Shown piece by piece: positions 50,186 to 58,742 of a stretch of DNA of 64,000 nt; the stretch's first letter is position 1; each line of letters begins with the position of its first letter. A model generated the notes under the pieces. The model ran no database searches and was not told the DNA's origin. It saw only the letters and a program-made list of their open reading frames with translations. The DNA comes from an uncultured Clostridia bacterium (GTDB lineage: Bacteria > Bacillota > Clostridia > Christensenellales > Borkfalkiaceae). The stretch covers positions 1 to 64,000 of the forward strand of contig CAKQSB010000002.1 of assembly GCA_934271735.1 (NCBI GenBank). The letters are read 5' to 3'. The translations under genes were made by a program, and so were the position numbers.

Positions 50186-51388
50186 TCACTTCAATGTGAC
50201 GGCATTATGATAACGAGATAAAAAATTTTTATCGGCAATTTGCCCGAATATCTCCGATAAAATCAGTGATTTTTCAGCTTCAACGACAGATAACGCGAAG
50301 CCCGGTTTTCCCTCGGCGACGACCGTTTTAAACTTATTTTTAAGATTGAGAATTATTTTCTCGCTTTCGTCACACAAAGAAAACCAAAATACAAAATCGT
50401 CGGGCAAAACGATATTTTTCGCCGCCTTTAAAAATTTTTCGTAAACGGGAGTTTCAAAGGCTCTTTGCTCTAAATTTCTTTTCACATTACGGAATTTATC
50501 CGCCGCGAAATAAAATTCGCCGTCATTATAAGCGGCGTTTTCGCTAAGTAGCGTCCCCGACGAGCTTTCGTTAAAAGTATTTTTTACTATTACGTCTACG
50601 CCCTGCCCTTTCAGAAGTTTCAGAACGTCGGGATGAAGAACATTTACGGAAAAGTCGCAAAGATTCTGCATTCGAGCAAATGAAATTTGTTTCAAAGGAC
50701 GGATTTTTTTCTTTAAAAAAGCGTATTCTTTCGGCAATAAGTCCGGCGGGAACGGGAGAACGCCGTCAACGTCGGTATAGTTCTCGTAAACGTCGGCCTT
50801 TAAGGCCAAAGATAAAAGCGCGCCCGTTATATCACCTCCGCCGCGCGGCATAATCTTTATATTGACGTTTCTGTCCGAGCCGTAAAAGCCGCCCGTGACG
50901 AACCCGCCCGTTCCGACGAATTTTTCCTTTATCAGAAAAGACGAAAAAGCGACGTCGAGCTTACCCTCTTTTCCGAAGCGAATTATTTCCGCGCTGTCGA
51001 CAAACGGACGAAGCGAAACGGCGGAAAAAATTTTAGAATATAAATATTCACCCCTGGAAATTAAAAAATCAGGCGATGAGGTTTTTTCTTCCTCGCGCCC
51101 GATTTTCATTAGTTCGTTATGCAAATCGAATTTGATATTCAATTCCCCGCAAAGAGCGGAAATTCTCTCTTCGATTTTTTTTAAAGCCGCCTCTTCGCTT
51201 TTGCCCTCGCACAGCTTTGGGTACGCGGCAATAAGTTCGTCGGTAATTTTTTTTTCATTCGTCACCTTTCCGCCGGCGGAAACGGCAACGGCTTTTATCT
51301 CGCCGCTCCTTTCGGAAATCTTGACGGCTCTGCGGACGGCGTCCGCAGTAGCCATCGATGTTCCGCCGAATTTGGCGACTTTAATCAA
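50186..51388 (-). CDS. Aspartokinase, apparently without a recognisable ACT region
   Basis: A 400-residue amino-acid-kinase-fold enzyme making aspartyl phosphate, the entry to Lys, Thr, Met and diaminopimelate. KVAKFGGTSMA, FLISRGEYLYSKIF, TGGFYGSDRNV and PRGGGDITGALLSLAL are the substrate and nucleotide loops, and VNVLHPDVLKLL follows. The C-terminal roughly 110 residues do not show the usual paired ACT motifs that bind allosteric Lys or Thr. The start is a TTG (51388) overlapping the stop of a 36-codon gene as TTGA, with GGTGA as ribosome site; a longer frame lies inside that gene and was discarded. Confidence 0.85.
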   Translation of the reverse strand: MIKVAKFGGTSMATADAVRRAVKISERSGEIKAVAVSAGGKVTNEKKITDELIAAYPKLCEGKSEEAALKKIEERISALCGELNIKFDLHNELMKIGREEEKTSSPDFLISRGEYLYSKIFSAVSLRPFVDSAEIIRFGKEGKLDVAFSSFLIKEKFVGTGGFVTGGFYGSDRNVNIKIMPRGGGDITGALLSLALKADVYENYTDVDGVLPFPPDLLPKEYAFLKKKIRPLKQISFARMQNLCDFSVNVLHPDVLKLLKGQGVDVIVKNTFNESSSGTLLSENAAYNDGEFYFAADKFRNVKRNLEQRAFETPVYEKFLKAAKNIVLPDDFVFWFSLCDESEKIILNLKNKFKTVVAEGKPGFALSVVEAEKSLILSEIFGQIADKNFLSRYHNAVTLK

Positions 51389-51495
51389 TAGTTCATCACC
51401 AGAAAAACGAATACGGCGAGTACGGCGGCAAGCGCAGCCGAAATTATCGCTCTGCAAACTTTGGTTGAAGTTTTGTCTTTATGTTCTCCGTTCAT
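51385..51495 (-). CDS. 36-residue single-helix membrane microprotein
   Basis: A short gene: ATG at 51493-51495, stop TGA at 51385-51387. It encodes a charged N-terminus (MNGEHKDKTSTKVCR) followed by a hydrophobic Ala/Val-rich helix ending in MNY. AGAGG lies 5 bp before the ATG. The stop overlaps the aspartokinase TTG, so it could be a real coupled gene between cdaA and aspartokinase or serve as a coupling leader. No homologue is recognised. Confidence 0.6.
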   Translation of the reverse strand: MNGEHKDKTSTKVCRAIISAALAAVLAVFVFLVMNY

Positions 51496-51519
51496 ATTAA
51501 CCTCTCTTTATCGTTTTTA

Positions 51520-52338
51520 TCAGTCTTCCTCGTCAAGGAGTTCCTGCCAGTAGTACTCTTTGAGCATCTGACGGAGCATTTCCGAATCAACGTAACGTTT
51601 GATTTTTCCGCCCTGAGCAATAGAAATAATACCGGTTTCTTCCGAAACGATGAGAGCCGTTACGCTTATCGTTTCCGTTATGCCGATACCAGCTCTGTGA
51701 CGCGTTCCGAGTTCCTTCGGAAGATTTACTTCCTGCGATAAGGGAAGGAAGCAACCCGCGGCGTGAACCTTGGATCCGTTTATGACCATAGCTCCGTCAT
51801 GAAGCGGGGTTTTCGGGAAGAATATGCTTTCGATAAGGGCGGCGGAAATTTCGGAATCGATGATAACGCCGCTGTCGATAATTGTTTTGGGCATATTTCC
51901 GTTTGCGAGAATTATAATCGCGCCCACGTCGTTTTTGGACATATTCTGAACGGCTTTGACGATTTCGTCGATATAATGATTGACGTTCTGAGCCGCCGTG
52001 CTATTTTTGACGACGTGCTTTGTTTCGCCCGCTTTTTTAATGCCGAAATCCCAGATATCCCTTTTGATTTCCGTTGCGAACAGCACGAAAACAATCACAA
52101 CGAAAGGCGATAAGATGGCGAGATATGTGAACGGTTGCTTTTCTTTATCGTAAAGAATAAACAACACGCCCGTCAGGGCAACATATATAAACATAACCGC
52201 GATCATCCATTTCGCATTGTTCCTCTGCAAAAGATTTATCAGATAGAAAAACAACGCGAAAAGGAGAATTATCGTAAGCGTGGTCGAAGCGACGTCGGCA
52301 GCGAAAATGCCCGCCACTTTTTCAAGTATTTCTTTCAT
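51520..52338 (-). CDS. cdaA: Diadenylate cyclase CdaA
   Basis: A 272-residue membrane-bound c-di-AMP synthase. Three N-terminal helices (about 18-37, 43-62, 71-88) precede a DAC domain with the catalytic DGA (181-183, LHDGAMVI) and RHR (213-215, LGTRHRAGIG). c-di-AMP controls potassium and osmolyte balance in Firmicutes. Unusually, the next genes are a microprotein and aspartokinase rather than cdaR and glmM. GGAGA precedes the ATG. A short upstream frame overlaps its start. Confidence 0.95.
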   Translation of the reverse strand: MKEILEKVAGIFAADVASTTLTIILLFALFFYLINLLQRNNAKWMIAVMFIYVALTGVLFILYDKEKQPFTYLAILSPFVVIVFVLFATEIKRDIWDFGIKKAGETKHVVKNSTAAQNVNHYIDEIVKAVQNMSKNDVGAIIILANGNMPKTIIDSGVIIDSEISAALIESIFFPKTPLHDGAMVINGSKVHAAGCFLPLSQEVNLPKELGTRHRAGIGITETISVTALIVSEETGIISIAQGGKIKRYVDSEMLRQMLKEYYWQELLDEED

Positions 52339-52390
52339 ATTCTCTCCTATAGTGTATTATAACCCAGTCGGATTTTATGCTTTTTCTCAT
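52322..52390 (-). CDS. Possible 22-codon upstream frame before cdaA
   Basis: ATG at 52388-52390 follows a strong GCGAGGAG site by 8 bp and runs 22 basic codons to a TGA at 52322-52324, overlapping the cdaA start by 17 bp in another frame. It could be a leader peptide that affects cdaA translation. It may also be chance, since the same stretch contains the TATAAT-like box GTTATAAT. Confidence 0.3.
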   Translation of the reverse strand: MRKSIKSDWVIIHYRREYERNT

Positions 52391-52420
52391 AATTTTTACT
52401 CCTCGCAGACTAACCTGAGG

Positions 52421-53383
52421 CTATCCCACGAGAATATTTAAAATCCCGTTCCACATTGCCGATTGAGCTTCGATTTTGCCCTGTTTGAAAAGCGAATCTT
52501 CTTCCGAAAGCTTATCCACGACCGCTTTAAGCCGTCTCGGCGAAAACCTACGGGCCTGTTCTCGGGCTTTTTTCACCGCGTATTCTTTTATGCCGAGATG
52601 AGCGGCAAGCGCGCCGTCGCTCTCGGAAGATAACGCAGCGAACAAAAGCTTGCGGAAATGATAGTAGAGCGAAACGAAAAGTTTCTGCCCGTCTCCCGAC
52701 GAATCGAGCATTTCGATAAAGGTTTCGTACGCTTTGTCGTATCTTCTCGAAGCGATGAAATCTACAACTTCGTAAAGCTTATACTCCGTTTCCTTAACGC
52801 AAAGCGCGTCCACGACTTCCTCGCTTATCTCTCCGCCGTCCGAATACGCTATGAGTTTTTCGGTTTCGCCGTTTATTCTCGTCATATCGCCGTCGCAAAA
52901 ATCGATAAGTTTTGCCGTTGCGAGAGAAGAAATGGTACAACCTTCCGAGCGGACTCTGTTGTTTATCCAACCCGAAATGAGAAGATTGTCGCCCTTTGAA
53001 CAATCGACGAAAGTAACGTTTTTCTGTTTTGCCAAACTCTCGGACGGATTTGAATTGCAAATAACGAAAACCGTGGTTTCGCAAGGATCTTCGAAGTATC
53101 CCGAAAGAGCCTTGATATCTGCGGCGAGCGGATAATATTCCTTGACCGCGACAACTCTTTTTTCGCTCATAAACGGATAGCTGACAAGCGCGGAAATAAG
53201 CTTATCGGGATTACCTTTAACTTCTTGCCCGTCGAAAACGGTAAGATTTAAATCGGGTTCGGAAAGGCATCTTTCGCAAATAAGCTTCAATGCGTAAGAC
53301 ACGAAAAACGCGTCCTCTCCGCTAACGAGATAAATCCTTTCTGCGCCCGACGAAAGGCTTCTTTTCAGTTCCTTGAATTTCAT
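52421..53383 (-). CDS. holA: DNA polymerase III delta subunit
   Basis: A 320-residue clamp-loader subunit. MKFKELKRSLSSGAERIYLVSGED is the typical N-terminus (shown in two stretches: MKFKELKRSL and IYLVSGEDAFF), followed by the AAA+-like domain (LNLTVFDGQEV, MSEKRVVAVKEY) and the C-terminal collar (QKLFVSLYYHFRKLL). It opens the beta clamp. No Shine-Dalgarno site precedes the ATG, and a sigma-A promoter places the transcript start at the ATG, so the message may be leaderless. Confidence 0.93.
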   Translation of the reverse strand: MKFKELKRSLSSGAERIYLVSGEDAFFVSYALKLICERCLSEPDLNLTVFDGQEVKGNPDKLISALVSYPFMSEKRVVAVKEYYPLAADIKALSGYFEDPCETTVFVICNSNPSESLAKQKNVTFVDCSKGDNLLISGWINNRVRSEGCTISSLATAKLIDFCDGDMTRINGETEKLIAYSDGGEISEEVVDALCVKETEYKLYEVVDFIASRRYDKAYETFIEMLDSSGDGQKLFVSLYYHFRKLLFAALSSESDGALAAHLGIKEYAVKKAREQARRFSPRRLKAVVDKLSEEDSLFKQGKIEAQSAMWNGILNILVG

Positions 53384-53390
53384 AATCAAT

Positions 53391-53419
53391 ATATTAGCAT
53401 TTTTATTTTTAAAAATCAA
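53391..53419 (-). promoter_or_regulatory. Promoter of holA, apparently leaderless
   Basis: Minus strand: TTGATT (53414-53419), 17-bp spacer, TAATAT (53391-53396). The -10 ends 7 bp before the A of the holA ATG. Confidence 0.6.
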
Positions 53420-53519
53420 CAATTTAAATGTCGTTTATGCAATTTTGATCCGCGGTATGTTTTTTCGATACACTTCCGGTCTGATTTCAATGCGATAATT
53501 CAGCCGCATCGAAACAACC

Positions 53520-55058
53520 TCAAAGCGAAGCGAGCGTTGCGACGATTACCGAAACCACGGCGAACACCGCCGAATAAATTTTGGTTTTCCGTCTGTCGTT
53601 TATAAAATCCGAAGCAACAATAAGCGCGACGAAATACACCGCGGCAAACAACGCGGGGAACACGGTTATGCAAAGCGGAAAATTCGCAAACACGTTGCAT
53701 AATCCCGACATCAATTTTATAAGATTACTCGGTATAAAGAGGGCTATAAGTCGATTAACGGGCAAAATCGCACAAACAATCAACCCTATCCAAAGAGAAT
53801 AAAACGTTACGCTCACGAGCGGAAGAACAACGATGTTCGTCACGAACGAAACGAGCGGGAAATACCCGAAATACATAACCGAAAGCGGCGCGGAAACGGA
53901 ATTTGCGGCAAAAAGCACGCTTAACGTATCCCCAATTCTTTTCGGCGCAAAAGAGAAAATTTCTTTTATCGGAGCGACGAGAAGAATTATCGCGAAACTT
54001 ACCGCAAACGAGAGAACGAGACCCGCGGAGAATAAATCAAACGGGTTTATCGCAAGCACGATAAAAAGAGCAATCGCTATGGAATTTATCCTGTCCCTCT
54101 TTTCTCCGAGAGAACTCGCTATTGCCGCCACGGAACACATAACCGCCGCTCTCACCGACGAAGCCGTCATTCCGCAAAGATACGCGTAAAAGAAAAGCAC
54201 GACGGAAATTATCAAACTTTTGATTATCTTTTTAACCGGAATAAACCTGAAAACAAGAGAAAGCGCGGCAAAGACAAGACCTACGTGCATACCGGAAACG
54301 GCGAACACGTGCGCTACGCCGCTCATTCTGTAAGCTTCGATATTTTCGCCCATTTTATCGGTGTCGCCTCTGATAAGAGACCGCGCAACCGCAAATTCTT
54401 CTTCGTCCGACCCGTCGGACAAAATATCGTCCGTAAATTTTGCGAAACGCGAGCAAAGGCTTTTACTTCTGTCCGCCACCTCGCAAAACGTCGCGCCCGA
54501 AGCGATCATCGTTTCGCCGTAAAAGACATTCGACGATAACCCGTCGCCCGAATATTCGTCGCAAGGAGAAGCCGAACAAATAACGTTCACGAGGTCGTAT
54601 TTCTTAACTTTCTTCGGAAAATATTTTATGTATAATTTCCCGCCTTTCTTTCCGTTATAAACGCAATTCTTCAAAGTTACGAAACGCGCGTTATTGTCGT
54701 ATTCTCTGACAAATTCCACTTCGCCCGAAACATAATAATCTCCGCTTTCGAACGCTCCTTTCTCAAAAGAATTAAGCGAAACGTTTGCGGAAAATAAGCC
54801 GAGCGAACAGAATATCAGACAGAAAGCCGAAGTAATCAGATAAGTTTTGAAACGGCTTTTGACGCAAAACGGCAACGCGACGAATATCACGGCTAAAACG
54901 GCTATGATTGCAAGCGACGACGCTTTTACTTTATCCGCGCCGAATTTACCGAAGAAAAATATTCCCGCCGCGAAAGAAAGCGCGCAGAATAAAATCGGTC
55001 TGAAATTTATCGGTTTTCTTAAAAATCGTAAGACTTCCCCTCTTCGGCTATCTTCCAT
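53520..55058 (-). CDS. comEC: ComEC/Rec2-type competence channel, short form
   Basis: A 512-residue polytopic membrane protein. An N-terminal membrane part is followed by a soluble OB-like domain (about 110-190, GDYYVSGEVEFV...) and the Competence domain with VFAVSGMHVGLV and about ten helices. In Gram-positives ComEC conducts transforming DNA. The C-terminal metallo-beta-lactamase domain of full-length ComEC is absent. The preceding gene encodes an MBL protein but of another subgroup. The ATG overlaps that gene by 40 bp; no later start is available in the first helices. Confidence 0.85.
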   Translation of the reverse strand: MEDSRRGEVLRFLRKPINFRPILFCALSFAAGIFFFGKFGADKVKASSLAIIAVLAVIFVALPFCVKSRFKTYLITSAFCLIFCSLGLFSANVSLNSFEKGAFESGDYYVSGEVEFVREYDNNARFVTLKNCVYNGKKGGKLYIKYFPKKVKKYDLVNVICSASPCDEYSGDGLSSNVFYGETMIASGATFCEVADRSKSLCSRFAKFTDDILSDGSDEEEFAVARSLIRGDTDKMGENIEAYRMSGVAHVFAVSGMHVGLVFAALSLVFRFIPVKKIIKSLIISVVLFFYAYLCGMTASSVRAAVMCSVAAIASSLGEKRDRINSIAIALFIVLAINPFDLFSAGLVLSFAVSFAIILLVAPIKEIFSFAPKRIGDTLSVLFAANSVSAPLSVMYFGYFPLVSFVTNIVVLPLVSVTFYSLWIGLIVCAILPVNRLIALFIPSNLIKLMSGLCNVFANFPLCITVFPALFAAVYFVALIVASDFINDRRKTKIYSAVFAVVSVIVATLASL

Positions 55059-55741
55059 CTTTCGTCGATTCCTGCGCTTTTTAAAATTTCAGCCTCGCTA
55101 TACAAGGGGTTGATGTGCGAAATAATTGTTTTTACGTTAAACTTTTTACCGTATTCTACGCATTTTTCAACGCTTAAATGCGGCGAATTTTCTTTTCTGT
55201 CGCGCTCCAAAAGTCCGCCGTCGGCTAAAACGAGATCGGAATTTTTAAAAAGTTTTTCCACCGACGGACACTCGTTTGTGTCGCCCGTATAGGCAAAAAC
55301 GCTTACCCCGTCCGAAATTTTAACGCCGTAACAAAGTTCGGGGTGTTTCATCGGGTAAAAAGAAAATTTAAGCCCGATATCGGAAAACTCCTCTTCTTCT
55401 ATGTAGCGAACGTCGAAATACTTAAAGTCGCAAATCGCCTTACAAAGCGGGGTTTCGGATTTCGGACAAAAAAGTTTGATTTTCCTGTCGAACAGACCTC
55501 TGTTTTCGAGTTGCTGAAGGTAGTAAGCGAAAATCAAAGCGTCGGACGAATGATCGAAATGAAAATGCGTGATAACGATCGCGTCCACGGTTTCGGGCGC
55601 AACAAATTTTTCAAATTCAGAAAAAACGCCCGACCCCAGATCGAGAAGCATCTTTTTATTTTCCGCTTCGAGCAGATATCCGCTCGTCGCACCGCCCGCT
55701 TTCGGGAACGGTCCGTATTTTCCGAGCACGGTTAGTTTCAT
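55019..55741 (-). CDS. MBL-fold metallo-hydrolase (YhfI/RNase Z-like)
   Basis: A 240-residue metallo-beta-lactamase-fold hydrolase with LLDLGSG (Asp), THFHFDHSSD (H-x-H-x-DH), MKHPELCYG (His), AYTGDTNECP (Asp) and ISHINPLYS (His). It resembles the small RNase Z/YhfI-type hydrolases rather than ComEC's own C-terminal domain. Substrate not assigned. AAAGAGG precedes the ATG. It overlaps comEC by 40 bp. Confidence 0.85.
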   Translation of the reverse strand: MKLTVLGKYGPFPKAGGATSGYLLEAENKKMLLDLGSGVFSEFEKFVAPETVDAIVITHFHFDHSSDALIFAYYLQQLENRGLFDRKIKLFCPKSETPLCKAICDFKYFDVRYIEEEEFSDIGLKFSFYPMKHPELCYGVKISDGVSVFAYTGDTNECPSVEKLFKNSDLVLADGGLLERDRKENSPHLSVEKCVEYGKKFNVKTIISHINPLYSEAEILKSAGIDERWKIAEEGKSYDF

Positions 55742-55815
55742 AATTACCTCTTTATCGCAGCCGTCCTAAAAAACTCGCGGCGGCGTAAAAAATTTTTATT
55801 TCATTTTCAAAACGT

Positions 55816-55845
55816 TTGCATAAATGCGGAATTTTCTGATATAAT
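55816..55845 (+). promoter_or_regulatory. Plus-strand sigma-A promoter for the 6S-like RNA
   Basis: TTGCAT (55816-55821), 18-bp spacer, TATAAT (55840-55845), predicted start near 55852, in a region with no protein-coding frame on that strand. Confidence 0.8.
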
Positions 55846-55851
55846 ATAGTA

Positions 55852-56105
55852 GTCGCAAAGATACGATTGCTAAGTTTGCAATCGCAAAAAACAAAATCAA
55901 TAATTCTGCGGCGTTCGAAACGGAAGTTAATTAGATCCACAAATCAAATAAGGGAGTCCGTTCGTCCGACGATAATACGTTAAGCCCGCGGTCGCGGTTA
56001 ATCGGACCTATATTGACGGGAAAGCGAATTTATCCGGCAAGACACCCACCTGTTTTTCGGAAACGGGTTGATTTTTCTTCGCGTACGGCGCAGGCAGAAA
56101 AAAGA
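55852..56105 (+). ncRNA. ssrS: Probable 6S RNA
   Basis: The 55742-56154 gap contains a consensus plus-strand promoter followed by about 250 nt without a gene. Near 56030-56070 the sequence GACACCCACCTG...GGAAACGGGTTGA forms the hairpin CCTGTTT/AAACGGG and parallels the 3' part of E. coli 6S RNA (CACCUUGAAC...GGUUCAAGGGUUA). Upstream, GTCCGA/TCGGAC and CCCGCGGTCGCGG give a central hairpin, and TTCTGC (near 55902) can pair with GCAGAA near 56095 as closing stem. 6S RNA mimics an open promoter and holds sigma-A RNA polymerase. Both ends are estimates; assignment is by eye, without a covariance search. Confidence 0.6.
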
Positions 56106-56154
56106 ACTTATCGCGATTTCGCTTATCGGTTTATCGGAAAACATCCGAAAATCG

Positions 56155-57504
56155 TTACATAAGCGAGATCGCTTTTTTCAATTCGTAATCTGTTCCGATT
56201 TCGTAAGTCGGCTCGTAAATTCTGTCGGCATAAATGCCGAGCGCGCTTTTGCAAACGCCCACGCCGTGAATCGATAAATCCGATACGGGCCAGTAAATCT
56301 TCGCGGTGGTAAGCTTTATCGCGTCGCCGCCGAGCGGATTTACATAAGTCGTCTGCATAATGCCTTTGCCGTAAGATCTGTAAACAATCTCCTCGGGATC
56401 AGCCTCCGCAACGTTTTTCCCGCCCGCACTTGCCGAAAGAACCACGCTTACTTTTCCGTTCGTATCGTAATCGAGCATCGCCCCGATTAACGCTTCGGAA
56501 GCGGATGCGGTACCCGTGTTTGCGAGAATTACTATTTTTTCAAAACCGTAATCGGGATAATCGACGGACGAAGAATAGAATCTGCTTTCCGAATTATCTT
56601 TATAAATTGCTTTCGCAACAAGTTTTTTCGAGCCGTGTTCGCAATCTATAAAATGCGCGGAGATATTTTCTAAGATATCCATATATCCGCCCCCGTTGTT
56701 TCTGAGGTCGAGAATAAGTTTGCTTTTTTTGTTCTCTTTAAATTTCTGCAAAGCGACTTTCATCTGCCACGACGACGAATTAACTTTCGAATCGCTTCCC
56801 CTGCCGTTGAACCCCGAATATTTTATATATGCCGTGTCTTCGCCGAGATCAAGGTTGCCCTCTCCGTAAAGTTTCAAGGATAAATCCTCGCCGTTTTCGT
56901 TCGAAAAACGGTAATCTCCGCCGTTATCCTTATAAAAAACGTATGCTTCCTGATAATCTCTGAAAGAAAGTTCGCATACCTTTTCCTTTCCGCCGTTCGA
57001 AAGACGGAGCGAAAACAGCTCGTCGTCCGTTATTTTGTCGAACAATTCGGCAAGCTTTTCGTAATTCGTTATATCGATAAATTCTTCTTCGCCCGATTTT
57101 TTTAAACCCGTGATAACGTCGCCCTCGGCTATTCCCGCCTTTTCCGCAGGAGAATTTCCCTTGACGGAGCTTATCGAAAGCGTATCTTTGTTATACGAAA
57201 TGCCTATGCCTTTTCGTCTGCCCGCCGCGCTTTTCACCACGGCTTCGTACTCTTCCTTAGTCATATACTCCGAATATCTGTCGATTATGCTGTTACCCAT
57301 AATCGAAACGAAATCGTCGGATTCCTCGAGATAATATTTTTTATATTTCTCGACGATAAAACGGAGCGAAACCATTTCGGGGTTTGTTATGTCGCGCAAA
57401 AAATACCCGGCGAAAAACGAGACAGCCATAACGGCGGCCAAAACTATTGCCGAAATAATTATCCTTGTCGTTTTTGCCTGAGATTCCGATTTGTTTTTTT
57501 GCAT
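56155..57504 (-). CDS. S41 family C-terminal processing peptidase
   Basis: A 449-residue CtpA-like serine protease with an N-terminal membrane anchor (about 14-37), a PDZ domain (about 95-170, KGIGISYNKDTLSISSVKG is partly written here; SPAEKAGIAEGDVITGL) and a catalytic domain with LILDLRNNGGG, NTGTASASEAL (Ser) and SYGKGIMQTT (Lys). It faces outside the membrane; substrates are unknown. The start at 57504 follows AAAGGAGAGG. It converges on the 6S RNA gene; no clear terminator separates them. Confidence 0.9.
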   Translation of the reverse strand: MQKNKSESQAKTTRIIISAIVLAAVMAVSFFAGYFLRDITNPEMVSLRFIVEKYKKYYLEESDDFVSIMGNSIIDRYSEYMTKEEYEAVVKSAAGRRKGIGISYNKDTLSISSVKGNSPAEKAGIAEGDVITGLKKSGEEEFIDITNYEKLAELFDKITDDELFSLRLSNGGKEKVCELSFRDYQEAYVFYKDNGGDYRFSNENGEDLSLKLYGEGNLDLGEDTAYIKYSGFNGRGSDSKVNSSSWQMKVALQKFKENKKSKLILDLRNNGGGYMDILENISAHFIDCEHGSKKLVAKAIYKDNSESRFYSSSVDYPDYGFEKIVILANTGTASASEALIGAMLDYDTNGKVSVVLSASAGGKNVAEADPEEIVYRSYGKGIMQTTYVNPLGGDAIKLTTAKIYWPVSDLSIHGVGVCKSALGIYADRIYEPTYEIGTDYELKKAISLM

Positions 57505-57585
57505 TTTCCTCTCCTTTCCGATCGGAGAAATCCGAACGGCGAGCATATATATTTGTAAATAATGTTGTGTTCGGTCGAAATTATA

Positions 57586-58638
57586 TCAGCCGATAAGCTT
57601 ATAAAGAATTACCATAAGGCGGAACGTCATTGCGTCCTGAAACTTACGGATATCGAGACCCGTGGCTTTTTCGATTTTATCAAGCCTGTACATAAGCGTG
57701 TTTCTATGCATAAACAGATTTCTCGAAGCTTCCGAAACGTTGAGGTTGGCTTTTAAAAATTCAGTTGCCGTTTCGAGCATTTCCGGGTCGGCGAAAACGC
57801 TTTTCGTGTCGGGTTCGGAAAGAACGTCCAGAAACTCTTCGAGCTTGTACTTAGGCAAATCCTCGAGCATTTTCACGAAAACATATTCCTTATACGTCGC
57901 AACTACCGTTTTCATTTCGAAAAGCGCGCTCATTCTCAAGGCGATCGTCGCCTGTTTATAGGAAACCGCGCTGTCCGAAAACGAACTCACCGTACCGCCC
58001 ACGCCGATTTTTACTTTTATTCCGAGTTCTTCCTCTATCGATTGAGCCATAAGGTATGCGTAATCCGTCAGAGACTGAAACTCGTTCTCCTGCGTCGCGC
58101 CGTCGCTGAAACGAACGTAAGCGCAGGAAATTTCGTCCGTCGCGACGACAAGATCGAGAGCGTTGGACTTGAAATTCTCCAAAAAATCGATAAGGTCGGA
58201 AGAAATCCCGTCCTGAACGTTAAAAACGTAAACAGAACAAGGCAAGTCAGGCACGCCGAATTTCCTCATATACTTTTGTGCCTGCAAGGAATTGAACTCG
58301 CCTAAAAGCACGTTTTTGAGAGAGTCCTTTTTGCTTACGGGAATGTCTTTTCCGCCGATATTTTCGAGCATAACCGAAATTATACCCGCAACGCGTTCGC
58401 CCTCGTGCGCGTTATCGTCCACATAGCCGACATATTCGTCCGACCTATGGCGGAATTTAAAATACGTTTTTCCTTTTTCGGGTTCGTTTTTAACCCCCTC
58501 GACTTTCCCCTCGGCGCGATTTATCATTTCGCCCGCGACGGGAGAATAACTGTCGTCGCCGTTTTCGAGATACACTCTGACGATAATTCCCGTTCTTTGT
58601 TTTACGGAATCTATAAGTCCCGTTATTTCGTTATCCAT
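57586..58638 (-). CDS. CdaR/PucR-type transcriptional regulator
   Basis: A 350-residue regulator with an N-terminal sensory region (about 1-110), a GGDEF-like-fold middle part (about 115-270) and a C-terminal PucR helix-turn-helix: LKANLNVSEASRNLFMHRNTLMYRLDKIEKATG (in stretches LNVSEASRNLFMHRNTL and YRLDKIEKATG). This class senses sugar acids or purine-type metabolites; the effector is not known here. An 11-bp palindrome GCCTGCCAGGC lies about 50 bp upstream. Confidence 0.87.
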   Translation of the reverse strand: MDNEITGLIDSVKQRTGIIVRVYLENGDDSYSPVAGEMINRAEGKVEGVKNEPEKGKTYFKFRHRSDEYVGYVDDNAHEGERVAGIISVMLENIGGKDIPVSKKDSLKNVLLGEFNSLQAQKYMRKFGVPDLPCSVYVFNVQDGISSDLIDFLENFKSNALDLVVATDEISCAYVRFSDGATQENEFQSLTDYAYLMAQSIEEELGIKVKIGVGGTVSSFSDSAVSYKQATIALRMSALFEMKTVVATYKEYVFVKMLEDLPKYKLEEFLDVLSEPDTKSVFADPEMLETATEFLKANLNVSEASRNLFMHRNTLMYRLDKIEKATGLDIRKFQDAMTFRLMVILYKLIG

Positions 58639-58686
58639 TGTAATAATTCCTTTTTAAGAAAATCAAAAGCTAAAAATCTTAATTCT

Positions 58687-58697
58687 GCCTGCCAGGC
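58687..58697. promoter_or_regulatory. 11-bp palindrome upstream of the PucR-type regulator
   Basis: GCCTGCCAGGC, 49 bp before the ATG of the regulator and in the gap between it and the RNase H gene, could be an operator for autoregulation. Only one copy was seen. Confidence 0.3.
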
Positions 58698-58742
58698 TAT
58701 TTTGCCCCACTAAAACCTTATAATCATTTACAAGATAATCTT

